From positions 496,001-560,000 of the forward strand of contig NZ_JANFNG010000002.1 of assembly GCF_024436035.1 (NCBI RefSeq): a stretch of 64,000 nt of DNA, written 5' to 3'. Of the stretch, positions 52,287-64,000 are shown in pieces. The translations under genes were made by a program, and so were the position numbers. Positions within the stretch are counted from its first letter, which is position 1. The number at the start of each line of letters is the position of its first letter. The notes beneath the pieces are model-generated. The model was not told the DNA's origin. It saw only the letters and a list, made by a program, of their open reading frames with translations, and made no database searches. This DNA is from Streptomyces humicola. Lineage in GTDB: Bacteria > Actinomycetota > Actinomycetes > Streptomycetales > Streptomycetaceae.

Positions 52287-54461
52287 TCATCCGATGTCCG
52301 GCGGGTCGACGCGCACCCGCACCGGATCGCTCTGCCTGCGGGCGATCCGGGCCACCTGAGCCGTCTTCAAGGCTGCGGCGAGTGCCCCTCCACTGCCCGG
52401 CCGCACCCGGAGCAGCACCCGCTCCCACTCCTCACCCGGTGGCGGATCACCGCTGCGCCGCGGCCGGCCGGGAGGCACCGCCAAAAGCGGCACCGGCCCC
52501 AGGACGTCCGTGCCGTCCGGGAGTTCGGCCGCCTCCAGCAGGTCGGCGACGGCCGCCGGGCGGCCGCTGACCGCAGCCATCCGGGACACCGGCGGGAAGC
52601 CGAGCTCCGCCCGCTCCGCCAGCTCGCGCACCGCGAACCCGGCCGGATCCCAGCGCACCAGCGCCTGCACGGGCCGCTGCGTCGGCTCGGCGAGCACGAC
52701 CACCCTTCCGCCCTCGGCCGCCGGACGCACCAGCGCCGATGCGGCAAGCCACCGCCGCAGCGCCTCCTCTCCCGCCCGGAGGTCGGGACGGCCCAGCAGT
52801 GCCCAGCCGTCGAGCAGCAAAGCCGCCGCATAGCCGGGCCCCTCGGCCACCGGCTCGGCGCCCGGTGTGGAGATCACCAGGGCCGGCCGGTCGGGTACGG
52901 AGGCGAGCACCGCGTCCCGGCCCGAGGTGCGCACCGGCACCGTGGGGAAGGCCCGCCCCAGCTCGTCCGCGGTGCGGCGGGCACCGACGACGTTGGCGCG
53001 CAACCGGGATCCGCCGCACTCCCGGCAGTGCCACTCCACTTCGGGCCGCCCGCACCAGCCGCAGTGCAGCACTCCCCCGGCCGCCGGGGACTCGCCGAGC
53101 TCCAGCGGCCCGGCGCACCGCGCGCAGCGGGCCGACTCGCGGCAGCGCTCGCATGCGAGGCGCGGCACATAGCCACGCCGTGGCACCTGGACCAGCACCG
53201 GCCCGCGCGCGAGCGCGTCACGCGCGACCTGCCAGGCGAGCGTGGGCAGCCGTGCGGCCCGGGCGGCCTCGTCGCGTGCCTGGTCGGCGTCGCTCACGGT
53301 GCGGATCAGTGGAGCCTCGGTGCGGATCCGGTCGCGGGTTGCAGTGAGCGGCAACGCCCAGCGCGTGTCGACGAGTTGCGCCCCTTCGACGGTGACGGCG
53401 AGCCCGCCGAGCAGGAAGGCGCAGTGCTCCTCCGCGGCGCGCAGCAGCAGCACCTCTCGTGCGTGCGGCTGCGGTGCGTGCGGTTCGGCGTGGCTGGAGT
53501 CGCCGTCGTCCCACAACGCGACGAGCCCGAGACCGTGGACGGGCGCGAACATCGCCGCACGGGTGCCGACGACACCTCGTACCGCGCCCCGGCTGACGGC
53601 GAGCCAGTTGCGGTAGCGCTCCTCGGGACCGCTGTCGGCGGTGAGGACGACGTGGTGCCCCTCGCCGAGCAGCGCGGTGAGCGCTCCGTCCACCCGCGCC
53701 ACCGCCCGGCCGTCGGGCAGTACGGCGAGCGCGCCGCGCCCGGAGGCGAGGGCGGCCGCCAGCGCCCGGGCGAGTTCGTCCGGCCACTGGGGTCCGGGTA
53801 GTGCCGTCCACACGGCGCGCGGGCTGCCGCCGGCTGCCAGAACCTGCAGATAGCCGGGTCCCGTGGCGTAACGCTCCCAGCTGCCGGGGTGCGGCGGCCC
53901 GGGCGGCGGCAAGGGCGCGGGGGACGGCTCCGCCTCGGCCCGGGCCCGGCGCGGCGGCACGGCGAGCTGGACGACGTCGGCGAGCGCACCTGCGTACCGG
54001 TCGGCGACCGCACGGCACAGGCGCAGCAACGCGGGACTCAACACCGGCTCGGGCGAGAGCACTTGGGCGAGCGCGGCCAGCGGCCCGTGGAAATCGCTGG
54101 ACGGCAGGCGCTCGATGATGAATCCGTCGTGCAACTCGCCGCCTTCACGGCGCCCCTTGACGACCCGGGCGCCGAACCGCACCCGCACCCGCACCCCGGG
54201 CTGCGCGTCGGCGTCCATCGCCTCGGGCACCGCGTAGTCGAAGAACTGGTCGAGGTGGATGAGCCCCTTGTCGACGAGGACGCGGGCGACGGGAAGCTCC
54301 GGGGCGAGTGCGGCACCCCGCCATGTGCGCGGCTTGGCTCTCGGCTCCTTGGCCTTGCGTACCGTCTCCCGGATGAGCGCGAGCTGCTCCCCCGCCGCGG
54401 ACTCGGCCGGACCGGCCTCCCGCGCCGGCTCCGCCTCCGGCTGCTCGTCGCCCCTGCTCAC
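52287..54461 (-). CDS. priA: Primosomal protein N' (PriA), actinobacterial type without Walker A
   Basis: A 724-residue PriA homologue for replication restart. The N-terminal DNA-binding domain begins PVARVLVDKGLIHLDQFFDYAVPE. Two paired-cysteine zinc modules are intact (LACERCRESARCARCAGPLE, then LHCGWCGRPEVEWHCRECGGSRLR). The helicase core is degenerate: the Walker A place reads WTALPGPQWPDELARAL without GKT, and the DEAH box place reads LWDDGDSSHAEPH. Actinobacterial PriA proteins share this loss and are thought to act without ATP-driven unwinding. ATG at 54461. It lies downstream of metK on the same strand with a gap of 111 bp. Confidence 0.93.
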   Translation of the reverse strand: MSRGDEQPEAEPAREAGPAESAAGEQLALIRETVRKAKEPRAKPRTWRGAALAPELPVARVLVDKGLIHLDQFFDYAVPEAMDADAQPGVRVRVRFGARVVKGRREGGELHDGFIIERLPSSDFHGPLAALAQVLSPEPVLSPALLRLCRAVADRYAGALADVVQLAVPPRRARAEAEPSPAPLPPPGPPHPGSWERYATGPGYLQVLAAGGSPRAVWTALPGPQWPDELARALAAALASGRGALAVLPDGRAVARVDGALTALLGEGHHVVLTADSGPEERYRNWLAVSRGAVRGVVGTRAAMFAPVHGLGLVALWDDGDSSHAEPHAPQPHAREVLLLRAAEEHCAFLLGGLAVTVEGAQLVDTRWALPLTATRDRIRTEAPLIRTVSDADQARDEAARAARLPTLAWQVARDALARGPVLVQVPRRGYVPRLACERCRESARCARCAGPLELGESPAAGGVLHCGWCGRPEVEWHCRECGGSRLRANVVGARRTADELGRAFPTVPVRTSGRDAVLASVPDRPALVISTPGAEPVAEGPGYAAALLLDGWALLGRPDLRAGEEALRRWLAASALVRPAAEGGRVVVLAEPTQRPVQALVRWDPAGFAVRELAERAELGFPPVSRMAAVSGRPAAVADLLEAAELPDGTDVLGPVPLLAVPPGRPRRSGDPPPGEEWERVLLRVRPGSGGALAAALKTAQVARIARRQSDPVRVRVDPPDIG

Positions 54462-54572
54462 AGCCCCATTCCTACCAGAGCCGACTGACAGCGGGACGGA
54501 CAGCGCGACGGCCCCGGACCAGGCGGCCAGGCGGTCCGGGGCCGGATGTGACGAGCGCGGCCTGCAGAGCGG

Positions 54573-55796
54573 CTACAGCCCGGCGGCGGCGCGCAGGGCA
54601 TCGACGCGGTCGGTGCGCTCCCAGGTGAAGTCGGGCAGCTCGCGGCCGAAGTGACCGTAGGCGGCGGTCTGGGCGTAGATCGGGCGCAGCAGGTCCAGGT
54701 CGCGGATGATCGCGGCCGGGCGCAGGTCGAAGACCTGGGCGACGGCCTGCTCGATCTTCTCCGTTTCCACCTTGGCGGTGCCGAAGGTCTCCACGAACAG
54801 ACCCACCGGCTCGGCCTTGCCGATCGCGTAGGCGACCTGCACCTCGCAGCGCGAGGCCAGGCCCGCGGCCACCACGTTCTTGGCCACCCAGCGCATCGCG
54901 TACGCCGCCGAGCGGTCCACCTTGGACGGGTCCTTGCCGGAGAAGGCGCCACCTCCGTGGCGGGCCATGCCGCCGTAGGTGTCGATGATGATCTTCCGGC
55001 CGGTGAGCCCCGCATCCCCCATCGGACCGCCGATCTCGAACCGCCCGGTCGGGTTGACCAGCAGCCGGTATCCGTCGGTGTCCAGCTTGATCCCCGAGTC
55101 CAGCAGCGCCTTCAGCTCCGGCTCGACCACGAACTCGCGGATGTCCGGCGCCAGCAGCGACTCCAGGTCGATGTCGGAGGCGTGCTGCGAGGAGACGACC
55201 ACGGTGTCCAGACGCACCGCCTTGTCACCGTCGTACTCGATCGTGACCTGCGTCTTGCCGTCCGGCCGCAGATACGGGATCGTCCCGTTCTTGCGCACCT
55301 CGGTCAGCCGCTTGGACAGCCGGTGCGCCAGCGTGATCGGCAGGGGCATCAGCTCGGGCGTCTCGTCGCACGCGTAGCCGAACATCAGGCCCTGGTCACC
55401 CGCGCCCTGCTTGTCCAGCTCGTCGGCGTCGTCCCTCCGGGCGGCGCCCTCCACGCGGGTCTCGTACGCGCTGTCGACACCCTGCGCGATGTCCGGCGAC
55501 TGCGCACCGATCGACACCGACACACCGCAGGAAGCGCCGTCGAAGCCCTTCTTCGAGGAGTCGTACCCGATGCCGAGAACGGTGTTGCGGACCAGGGTCG
55601 CGACGTCCGCGTATCCCTTGGTGGTGACCTCTCCGGCCACGTGCACCAGACCGGTCGTGATCAACGTCTCGACCGCCACGCGCGAGGAGGGGTCCTCCTT
55701 CAGCAGGGCGTCGAGAATGGTGTCGCTGATCTGGTCAGCGATCTTGTCGGGATGACCCTCGGTCACGGACTCCGAGGTGAACAGGCGGCGGGACAC
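54573..55796 (-). CDS. metK: S-adenosylmethionine synthetase
   Basis: A 407-residue enzyme that makes SAM from methionine and ATP. The family signatures are [20 protein letters not shown] at the N-terminus, the hexapeptide in [13 protein letters not shown] near residue 135, and the P-loop-like [19 protein letters not shown] near residue 285. [30 protein letters not shown] is also typical. The GTG start has CAGGGAG five bases upstream. No SAM riboswitch was recognised in the 185-bp gap to coaBC, but a -10-like TAAACT lies there (55875-55880, minus strand). Confidence 0.97.
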   Translation of the reverse strand: MSRRLFTSESVTEGHPDKIADQISDTILDALLKEDPSSRVAVETLITTGLVHVAGEVTTKGYADVATLVRNTVLGIGYDSSKKGFDGASCGVSVSIGAQSPDIAQGVDSAYETRVEGAARRDDADELDKQGAGDQGLMFGYACDETPELMPLPITLAHRLSKRLTEVRKNGTIPYLRPDGKTQVTIEYDGDKAVRLDTVVVSSQHASDIDLESLLAPDIREFVVEPELKALLDSGIKLDTDGYRLLVNPTGRFEIGGPMGDAGLTGRKIIIDTYGGMARHGGGAFSGKDPSKVDRSAAYAMRWVAKNVVAAGLASRCEVQVAYAIGKAEPVGLFVETFGTAKVETEKIEQAVAQVFDLRPAAIIRDLDLLRPIYAQTAAYGHFGRELPDFTWERTDRVDALRAAAGL

Positions 55797-55981
55797 ATCG
55801 CTCCCTGGGGTTGCAGCGGCTGCTGACTCATACAGGTCGGCCCGATGCGGGGCTGCGCCCGTCGGACCACGACCAGTTTATCGGTCGAAGCCGCCGGAAG
55901 GGCACATTGTCTCGCACCTTGGATCCAGTGTGACCTGGGACACCGCCCGAAAGGGACACAAAGCCGTGGCCGGCGAACTCG

Positions 55982-57166
55982 TCAGAGCCTTCGTGCCACG
56001 CGATCCCACACCACGTCGGCGAGGGCCTCCTTGGGGCCGTACGGGACGGGAGTCTCCTCGCCGTCGGCGCCGAGGATCACGGCTTCGTTCTCCTCGGAGC
56101 CGAAAGCCTTGCGCTCCCCCACCTCGTTGACCACCAGCAGGTCGCACTCCTTGCGGGCGAGCTTGGCGCGTCCGTTGGCGAGGACGTCGTCGGTCTCCGC
56201 GGCGAAGCCGGCCACCACCTGGCCAGGGTGCGGGCGGTCGGCGGACAGCTCGGCGAGGATGTCGGGGTTGCGGACGAGTTCGAGGGGTGCGGGCTCCTCG
56301 CCGTCCTTCTTCTTGATCTTGCCCTCGGCGTAGTGGGCGGGCCTGAAGTCGGCGACCGCCGCCGCCATCACCACGGCGTCGGCGTCGGCTGCCGCCTTCA
56401 GCACGGCCTCGCGCATCTGATGCGCGGTCGTGACGCGGACGACGTCGGCGCCGGCCGGGTCGGGCAGTTCGGTGTTCGCGGCCACCAGAGTGACGCGTGC
56501 GCCGCGTGCGACCGCGGTACGGGCGAGGGCATAGCCCTGCTTGCCGGAGGAGCGGTTCCCCAGGAAGCGGACCGGGTCCAGCGGCTCCCGGGTGCCTCCG
56601 GCGCTGACCACGACGTGGCGTCCGGCGAGATCGGCCGCCACCCGCTCCGCCCCACGGGCCAGCACGCGCCGGCAGGTCTCGTAGATCTCGGCGGGCTCCG
56701 GAAGCCGCCCCTTGCCGGTGTCGACGCCGGTGAGGCGTCCCACGGCGGGCTCGATGACGACCGCGCCGCGGCGGCGCAGGGTCGCGACGTTCTCCTGGGT
56801 CGCCGGGTGCTCCCACATCTCGGTGTGCATGGCGGGCGCGAAGACCACCGGGCACCGTGCGGTGAGCAGGGTGTTGGTCAGCAGGTCGTCGGCGAGGCCG
56901 TGGGCCGCCTTGGCGAGGACGTCCGCGGTGGCGGGTGCGACGACGACGAGATCGGCGGCCTGGCCGATGCGAACGTGCGGGACCTCGTGCACGTCGTCCC
57001 ACACGGCGGTGGACACGGGGTTCCCGGACAGCGCCGACCATGTGGCCTCGCCGACGAAATGCAGCGCGGACGCGGTCGGGACCACCCGCACCTCGTGCCC
57101 CGACTCGGTGAGCCGGCGCAGCAGCTCGCACGCCTTGTAGGCAGCGATGCCGCCGCTGACGCCCAG
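55982..57166 (-). CDS. coaBC: Phosphopantothenoylcysteine decarboxylase/synthetase; unusual start
   Basis: A bifunctional CoA-synthesis protein of about 394 residues. The N-terminal flavoprotein CoaC has GVSGGIAAYKACELLRRL, ADLVVVAPATADVLAKAAHGLADDLL, and the segments FAPAMHTEMWEHP and VGRLTGVDTGKGRL. The C-terminal CoaB has VSAGGTREPLDPVRFLGNRSSGKQG and MAAAVADFRP. The essential GVSGGIAAYK lies before the first ATG, GTG or TTG in frame (GTG at 57091). The frame back to the rpoZ stop contains only one near-cognate start, CTG at 57166, used here provisionally. Either a rare start is used or the sequence carries an error or mutation. It lies just after rpoZ. Confidence 0.85.
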   Translation of the reverse strand: MGVSGGIAAYKACELLRRLTESGHEVRVVPTASALHFVGEATWSALSGNPVSTAVWDDVHEVPHVRIGQAADLVVVAPATADVLAKAAHGLADDLLTNTLLTARCPVVFAPAMHTEMWEHPATQENVATLRRRGAVVIEPAVGRLTGVDTGKGRLPEPAEIYETCRRVLARGAERVAADLAGRHVVVSAGGTREPLDPVRFLGNRSSGKQGYALARTAVARGARVTLVAANTELPDPAGADVVRVTTAHQMREAVLKAAADADAVVMAAAVADFRPAHYAEGKIKKKDGEEPAPLELVRNPDILAELSADRPHPGQVVAGFAAETDDVLANGRAKLARKECDLLVVNEVGERKAFGSEENEAVILGADGEETPVPYGPKEALADVVWDRVARRL

Positions 57167-57219
57167 GACGACCCGTGATGAAGATGAAGCCCTGCCTGGC
57201 TGTCGGCCGACTGCCGGCC

Positions 57220-57489
57220 TTACTGGGCCGTCTCGACGGCCTCGGAGGTCAGCAGGCCGGCGTTGATCTCGCGCAGCGCGATCGACAGCGGCTTCTCGTG
57301 GACGTGCGTGTCCACGAGCGGACCCACGTACTCCAGCAGGCCCTCGCCGAGCTGCGAGTAGTAGGCGTTGATCTGGCGCGCCCGCTTGGCCGCGTAGATC
57401 ACGAGGCTGTACTTCGAGTCAGTGGCCTCGAGCAGCTCGTCGATCGGCGGGTTGATGATGCCCTCGGGCGTGGTGATGGAGGAGGACAC
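57220..57489 (-). CDS. rpoZ: RNA polymerase omega subunit
   Basis: An 89-residue omega subunit, which helps to assemble and stabilise the beta-prime subunit. [31 protein letters not shown] is the conserved core that clamps beta-prime, with [25 protein letters not shown] at the C-terminal side as in other actinobacteria. The GTG start has GGAAGG six bases upstream. It lies 13 bp after gmk and 53 bp before the provisional coaBC start, forming the widespread gmk-rpoZ-coaBC cluster. Confidence 0.97.
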   Translation of the reverse strand: MSSSITTPEGIINPPIDELLEATDSKYSLVIYAAKRARQINAYYSQLGEGLLEYVGPLVDTHVHEKPLSIALREINAGLLTSEAVETAQ

Positions 57490-57502
57490 GCTCTGCCTTC
57501 CG

Positions 57503-58102
57503 TTACGCAGATGGATGCAGCATCAAGGCTAGCAGCTCACGGGCCACGTCCTCGACGGAGGTATTGACCAGGGTGACGTCGAACTCGGACTCCGCCGCGA
57601 GCTCCACCCGGGCCGCTTCGAGCCGCCGTTCGATCACCTCGGGTGATTCCGTGCCACGGCCGGTGAGCCTGCGGACCAGTTCGTCCCAGCTGGGCGGGGC
57701 GAGAAAGACCAGCTGGGCATCGGGCATGGACTGGCGGACCTGCCGAGCGCCCTGCAGATCGATCTCCAACAGGACCGGCTCGCCGGCGTCCAGGTGCTCG
57801 AGTACGGGCCGGCGCGGGGTGCCGTAACGGTGCCCCGCGAACTCGGCCCACTCCAGCAGCTCGCCGTTGGCGATGAGCTTGTCGAACTCGTCGTCGTCGA
57901 CGAAGTGGTACTGCACCCCGGCCCGCTCGCCCGGCCTGGGCTTGCGAGTGGTGACCGACACCGAGACCCAGACCTCGGGGTGGACCGTGCGCATATGAGC
58001 GACGACCGTGCTCTTGCCGACCCCTGAGGGGCCGGAGAGCACGGTCAGCCGCGGACGTTTGTGCGGTGGTACGGGGATAGCGCCCCGGGAAGGTGCTGCC
58101 AT
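57503..58102 (-). CDS. gmk: Guanylate kinase
   Basis: A 199-residue kinase converting GMP to GDP. The P-loop is [19 protein letters not shown] near residue 25. The GMP-binding segment [37 protein letters not shown], and the Walker B-like [15 protein letters not shown] follow. Length and order are normal. It is 39 bp downstream of sihF on the same strand, an arrangement known in actinobacteria. Confidence 0.97.
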   Translation of the reverse strand: MAAPSRGAIPVPPHKRPRLTVLSGPSGVGKSTVVAHMRTVHPEVWVSVSVTTRKPRPGERAGVQYHFVDDDEFDKLIANGELLEWAEFAGHRYGTPRRPVLEHLDAGEPVLLEIDLQGARQVRQSMPDAQLVFLAPPSWDELVRRLTGRGTESPEVIERRLEAARVELAAESEFDVTLVNTSVEDVARELLALMLHPSA

Positions 58103-58141
58103 GGAGCGATTATCCCGGTTCCCCCGCCGATTCGGAAAACG

Positions 58142-58465
58142 TCAGGCCGCGCCGCCACCGAACTCGCGTTCGAGAGACGCGATCTGGTTGGAGCCGAGAC
58201 CACGCACCCGGCGGCTCTCGGAGATGCCGAGACGCTCCATGATCTGCTTGGCGCGGACCTTGCCCACGCCCGGGAGGGACTCGAGCAGTGCGGAGACCTT
58301 CATCTTGCCGATGACGTCGTTCTCCTGGCCCTGCTTGATGACCTCGTGCAGAGAGGCCCCGGAGTGCTTGAGACGATTCTTGACCTCGGCGCGCTCCCGG
58401 CGAGCCGCGGCGGCCTTCTCGAGCGCGGCAGCGCGCTGTTCAGGGGTAAGGGGCGGAAGAGCCAC
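58142..58465 (-). CDS. sihF: Integration host factor-like nucleoid protein sIHF
   Basis: A 107-residue actinobacteria-specific DNA-binding protein (sIHF in Streptomyces, mIHF in mycobacteria). The long N-terminal helix LTPEQRAAALEKAAAARRERAEVKNRL is followed by a helix-two-turn-helix with the nucleic-acid-contacting loop ESLPGVGKVRAKQIMERLGI and the SRRVRGLGSNQIASLEREF end. It bends DNA and affects chromosome compaction, sporulation and antibiotic production. The GTG start lies at 58465. A perfect palindrome lies in its leader. Confidence 0.96.
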   Translation of the reverse strand: MALPPLTPEQRAAALEKAAAARRERAEVKNRLKHSGASLHEVIKQGQENDVIGKMKVSALLESLPGVGKVRAKQIMERLGISESRRVRGLGSNQIASLEREFGGGAA

Positions 58466-58518
58466 GCCTACGTCACCTCGGATGTAGAACTGTCGGATAC
58501 GGACCGGTGTGGAACCTA

Positions 58519-58542
58519 GTTGCTCTGCACCTGCAGAGCAAC
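58519..58542 (-). promoter_or_regulatory. Perfect palindrome in the sihF leader
   Basis: The 11-bp half-site GTTGCTCTGCA (58519-58529) is mirrored exactly at 58532-58542, with two bases between. It ends 54 bp upstream of the sihF start codon. The tight symmetry with almost no loop favours a protein-binding site over an RNA hairpin. Repression or autoregulation is plausible but unproven. Confidence 0.55.
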
Positions 58543-58593
58543 GAGCAACGCGCTTCCTGCGTTCTCTCGTCGGAGACTAGCGGTCGAACCGCC

Positions 58594-58651
58594 TCCCGTC
58601 AGCGATAACAGGAGAAAAGTCCTGGTCAGACTCGATCCGACGGGATTTTTT
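58594..58651 (+). terminator. Terminator-like structure on the plus strand upstream of sihF
   Basis: A 7-bp outer stem (58594-58600 with 58639-58645) encloses a second small stem CAGGA/TCCTG and is followed by six T residues (58646-58651) on the plus strand. No rightward gene precedes it, so it may end an antisense transcript or be a chance feature of the AT-rich sihF promoter region. Confidence 0.35.
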
Positions 58652-58699
58652 GGACAAAACAACCAGAGTTTGCCGCTTTCGAGGCCCTTCAGAGCGGTC

Positions 58700-59557
58700 T
58701 CAGGAGCCGACGACAGCGCCGATCTCGCCCGCCAGGCGCCCCGCCGCAGCGCGCAGTGCGGCCGCATTCGGGCCATGACGCAGCACACCGCGGCTCACGC
58801 TCGGTACGACGTTGGCGACGCTGGGTCCGAACACCTTGGGCAGGTCCGCCGGAGTGGCGCCCTGCGCTCCCACGCCGGGGGCGAGCAGCGGCCCGCCGGT
58901 CTCCAGATCGATGCCCGCCTCGGCGATCGTCCCGCCCAGCGTGGCGCCGACCACTGCGCCGAACGATCCGAGCGGCTCCTCACCGGCATTCTCGGCCTTC
59001 AGGTGGGCGAGGACGGTCTCGGCCACGGTCCTGCCGTCCGCGCCCACCGCCCGCTGGACCTCTGCCCCCTCGGGGTTGGAGGTCAGGGCGAGGGCGAAGA
59101 TCCCGCTGCCGCTCGCGCGGGCCGCCTCGACGGCCGGGCGCAGCGATCCGTACCCCAGGTACGGGCTGACCGTGACCGCGTCGCTGAACAGCGGGCTCGA
59201 CGGGTCGAGGTAGGCGGCGGCGTATGCGGCCATGGTGGAGCCGATGTCGCCGCGTTTGGCGTCCATCAGGACCAGCGCTCCGGCGGCCCGGGCATCGGCG
59301 ACCGCCCGCTCCAGCACGGCGATGCCGCGCGAGCCGAAGCGCTCGAAGAAGGCCGACTGGGGCTTGAGCACCGCCACGCGGTCGGCGAGCGCGTCGACCA
59401 CCGTACGGGCGAAGCGCTCCAGGCCCGCCGGGTCGTCGTCCAGGCCCCAGGCCTGCAGCAGGGAGGCGTGCGGGTCGATGCCGACGCAGAGCGGGCCGCG
59501 GGTGTCCATGGCGCGGCGCAGCCGGGCGCCGAAGGGCTCGGGGTGCTCGGGGCTCAC
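58700..59557 (-). CDS. pyrF: Orotidine 5'-phosphate decarboxylase, type 2
   Basis: A 285-residue enzyme for the last step of UMP synthesis. The type 2 signature with catalytic Asp and Lys is [16 protein letters not shown] near residue 95. [31 protein letters not shown] and [14 protein letters not shown] are further family segments. The GTG at 59557 overlaps the pyrD stop (GTGA), so the two are coupled. The frame is open far upstream through pyrD and carB, but this is antisense noise of high GC. Confidence 0.95.
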   Translation of the reverse strand: MSPEHPEPFGARLRRAMDTRGPLCVGIDPHASLLQAWGLDDDPAGLERFARTVVDALADRVAVLKPQSAFFERFGSRGIAVLERAVADARAAGALVLMDAKRGDIGSTMAAYAAAYLDPSSPLFSDAVTVSPYLGYGSLRPAVEAARASGSGIFALALTSNPEGAEVQRAVGADGRTVAETVLAHLKAENAGEEPLGSFGAVVGATLGGTIAEAGIDLETGGPLLAPGVGAQGATPADLPKVFGPSVANVVPSVSRGVLRHGPNAAALRAAAGRLAGEIGAVVGS

Positions 59558-60672
59558 GAGGTGCTCTCCTGTCTGACGGCGGCGCCGACGGCGTCGGCGA
59601 GGGTGGCGTACGGGCTTTCCTTCAGGCGGGCGGCGAGGCCGCGGTGCACGGCCCGGCACCAGAAGGGGCCCTGGTAGATGAAGGCGCTGTACCCCTGGAC
59701 GAGGGATGCGCCGGCCAGGATGCGCTCCCAGGCGTCGTCCGCGGACTCGATGCCGCCGACGCCGATGAGAGTGATCCGGCCGCCGACGCGTGCGTACAGG
59801 CGGCGCAGCACCTCGAGCGAGCGCGCTTTGAGCGGGGCGCCGGACAGGCCGCCGGCGCCGATGGCCTCGACGGCGGCCCGGGCGGTGCGCAGCCCCAACT
59901 CCTCGCGGGCGACGGTGGTGTTGGTGGCGATGATGCCGTCGAGGCCCAGTTCGAGGGCGAGGTCGGCGACGGCGTCGACGTCCTCGTCGGCGAGGTCGGG
60001 TGCGATCTTCACCAGCAGCGGGACGCGGCGGGCGCCGACGGTGCGGTCGGCGGCCTCGCGGACGGCGGTGAGCAGCGGGCGCAGCTGGTCGACCGCCTGG
60101 AGGTTGCGCAGGCCGGGCGTGTTGGGCGAGGAGACGTTGACGACGAGGTAGTCGGCGTGTGCGGCGAGCCGCTCGGTGGAGGTCACGTAGTCGGCGACGG
60201 CTTCCGCCTCGGGGACGACCTTGGTCTTGCCGATGTTGACGCCGACGACAGGGGTGAAGACGGGGGTGCGCGCCGCGAGCCGGGCGGCGACGTCGGCCGA
60301 GCCGTCGTTGTTGAAGCCCATCCGGTTGATCAGGGCACGGTCCTCCACCAGCCGGAAGAGGCGCTTCTTGGGGTTGCCGGGCTGCGGCTGGGCGGTGACG
60401 GTGCCGATCTCGACGTGGTCGAAGCCGAGCATCGCCATCCCGTCGATCCCGACCGCGTTCTTGTCGAATCCGGCCGCGAGCCCGAACGGTCCCGCGTGTT
60501 CGAGGCCGAGTGCGTTCACCCGCAGCTCGGGCCGGCGGGGCGCGAGCAGCGCGCGGACGACGGCGCGCAGGCCGGGTACGCGCGCGACGCGGCGGATCCA
60601 GCCGAACGCCAGGTGGTGCGCCTGCTCGGGGTCCATCCGCTGGAAGACCAGCCGGAAGAAGAGGTGGTACAT
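59554..60672 (-). CDS. pyrD: Dihydroorotate dehydrogenase (quinone), class 2
   Basis: A 372-residue membrane-associated flavoprotein oxidising dihydroorotate to orotate with quinone. The N-terminal helices for membrane contact ([25 protein letters not shown]) mark class 2. [67 protein letters not shown] with the catalytic Ser region, and [25 protein letters not shown] follow in order. It lies 78 bp after carB and is coupled to pyrF, giving the operon carB-pyrD-pyrF. Confidence 0.96.
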   Translation of the reverse strand: MYHLFFRLVFQRMDPEQAHHLAFGWIRRVARVPGLRAVVRALLAPRRPELRVNALGLEHAGPFGLAAGFDKNAVGIDGMAMLGFDHVEIGTVTAQPQPGNPKKRLFRLVEDRALINRMGFNNDGSADVAARLAARTPVFTPVVGVNIGKTKVVPEAEAVADYVTSTERLAAHADYLVVNVSSPNTPGLRNLQAVDQLRPLLTAVREAADRTVGARRVPLLVKIAPDLADEDVDAVADLALELGLDGIIATNTTVAREELGLRTARAAVEAIGAGGLSGAPLKARSLEVLRRLYARVGGRITLIGVGGIESADDAWERILAGASLVQGYSAFIYQGPFWCRAVHRGLAARLKESPYATLADAVGAAVRQESTS

Positions 60673-60750
60673 CGAGATGCTTTCTGATGAGGAGGACGGA
60701 CCGCATGCCGCAAGAGGAGGGGGACACCGTTCGGTGTCCCCCTCCGGCCG

Positions 60751-64000
<3,250 letters not shown>

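Noticed and set aside
55797-55981. SAM riboswitch upstream of metK
   Set aside because: The 185-bp leader shows no SAM-aptamer core; only a promoter-like TAAACT was seen.

Overview
This 64 kb window is a stretch of conserved chromosomal core from a high-GC Gram-positive actinomycete, almost certainly a Streptomyces. Codon third positions are nearly all G or C and GTG starts are common. It also carries lineage markers such as RbpA, the Streptomyces integration-host-factor-like protein sIHF, an actinobacterial PriA without a Walker A motif, and the linked block carB-pyrD-pyrF-sihF-gmk-rpoZ-coaBC-metK-priA-def-fmt-rsmB-rpe. No tRNA, rRNA, CRISPR array, insertion sequence or prophage was seen. 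Both window edges cut a gene: a MocR-type regulator on the left and carB on the right.

Layout. 1-4.3 kb: a MocR regulator diverges from a YczE-type membrane protein, followed by a glycerophosphodiesterase and an MFS transporter. 4.4-10.8 kb: rbpA behind a textbook SigR promoter, fxsA, the lipoprotein/protein-mannosylation pair lnt-ppm, an amidohydrolase and an Lrp regulator. 11-18 kb is accessory-like: an acyl-CoA dehydrogenase, small unknown genes, a GH25 lysozyme without a signal peptide, a small Rpf-type secreted lytic enzyme, the azlCD amino-acid exporter and a KAS III-like protein without its catalytic residues. 18-25 kb: a secreted GH59 galactocerebrosidase-like enzyme with a ricin-type lectin, a SCO1 lipoprotein, a secreted C39-like peptidase, an M24 peptidase and a small P-loop kinase-like protein. 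25-31 kb: a probable small RNA, an EccA-like AAA ATPase, two CNNM/CBS membrane proteins and a PH-domain membrane protein. 31-37 kb: hisE-hisG and a riboflavin operon ribD-ribE-pnuX-ribBA-ribH led by an FMN riboswitch. 37-44 kb: an XRE regulator beside the ruins of its likely target gene, a DUF5995 protein, a davBA-like lysine catabolic pair with its own Lrp regulator, and guaB1. 44-48 kb: htpX-pspAB, a secreted RNase with its barstar inhibitor, and a SorC regulator. 48-64 kb: housekeeping genes for translation initiation, rRNA methylation, replication restart, SAM, CoA and pyrimidine synthesis.

How the genes work together. The rib genes convert GTP and ribulose-5-phosphate to riboflavin, and PnuX probably imports it under the same FMN switch. 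fmt and def form the N-formyl-methionine cycle. lnt and ppm both act on exported proteins at the membrane. davB and davA would turn L-lysine into 5-aminovalerate. The points most worth a second look are: coaBC, which has no ordinary start codon in its intact frame; the KAS III homologue with all catalytic residues replaced; the candidate small RNA at 25.5 kb; the davBA-Lrp unit with paired 15-bp direct repeats; and the frameshifted and deleted SDR pseudogene.
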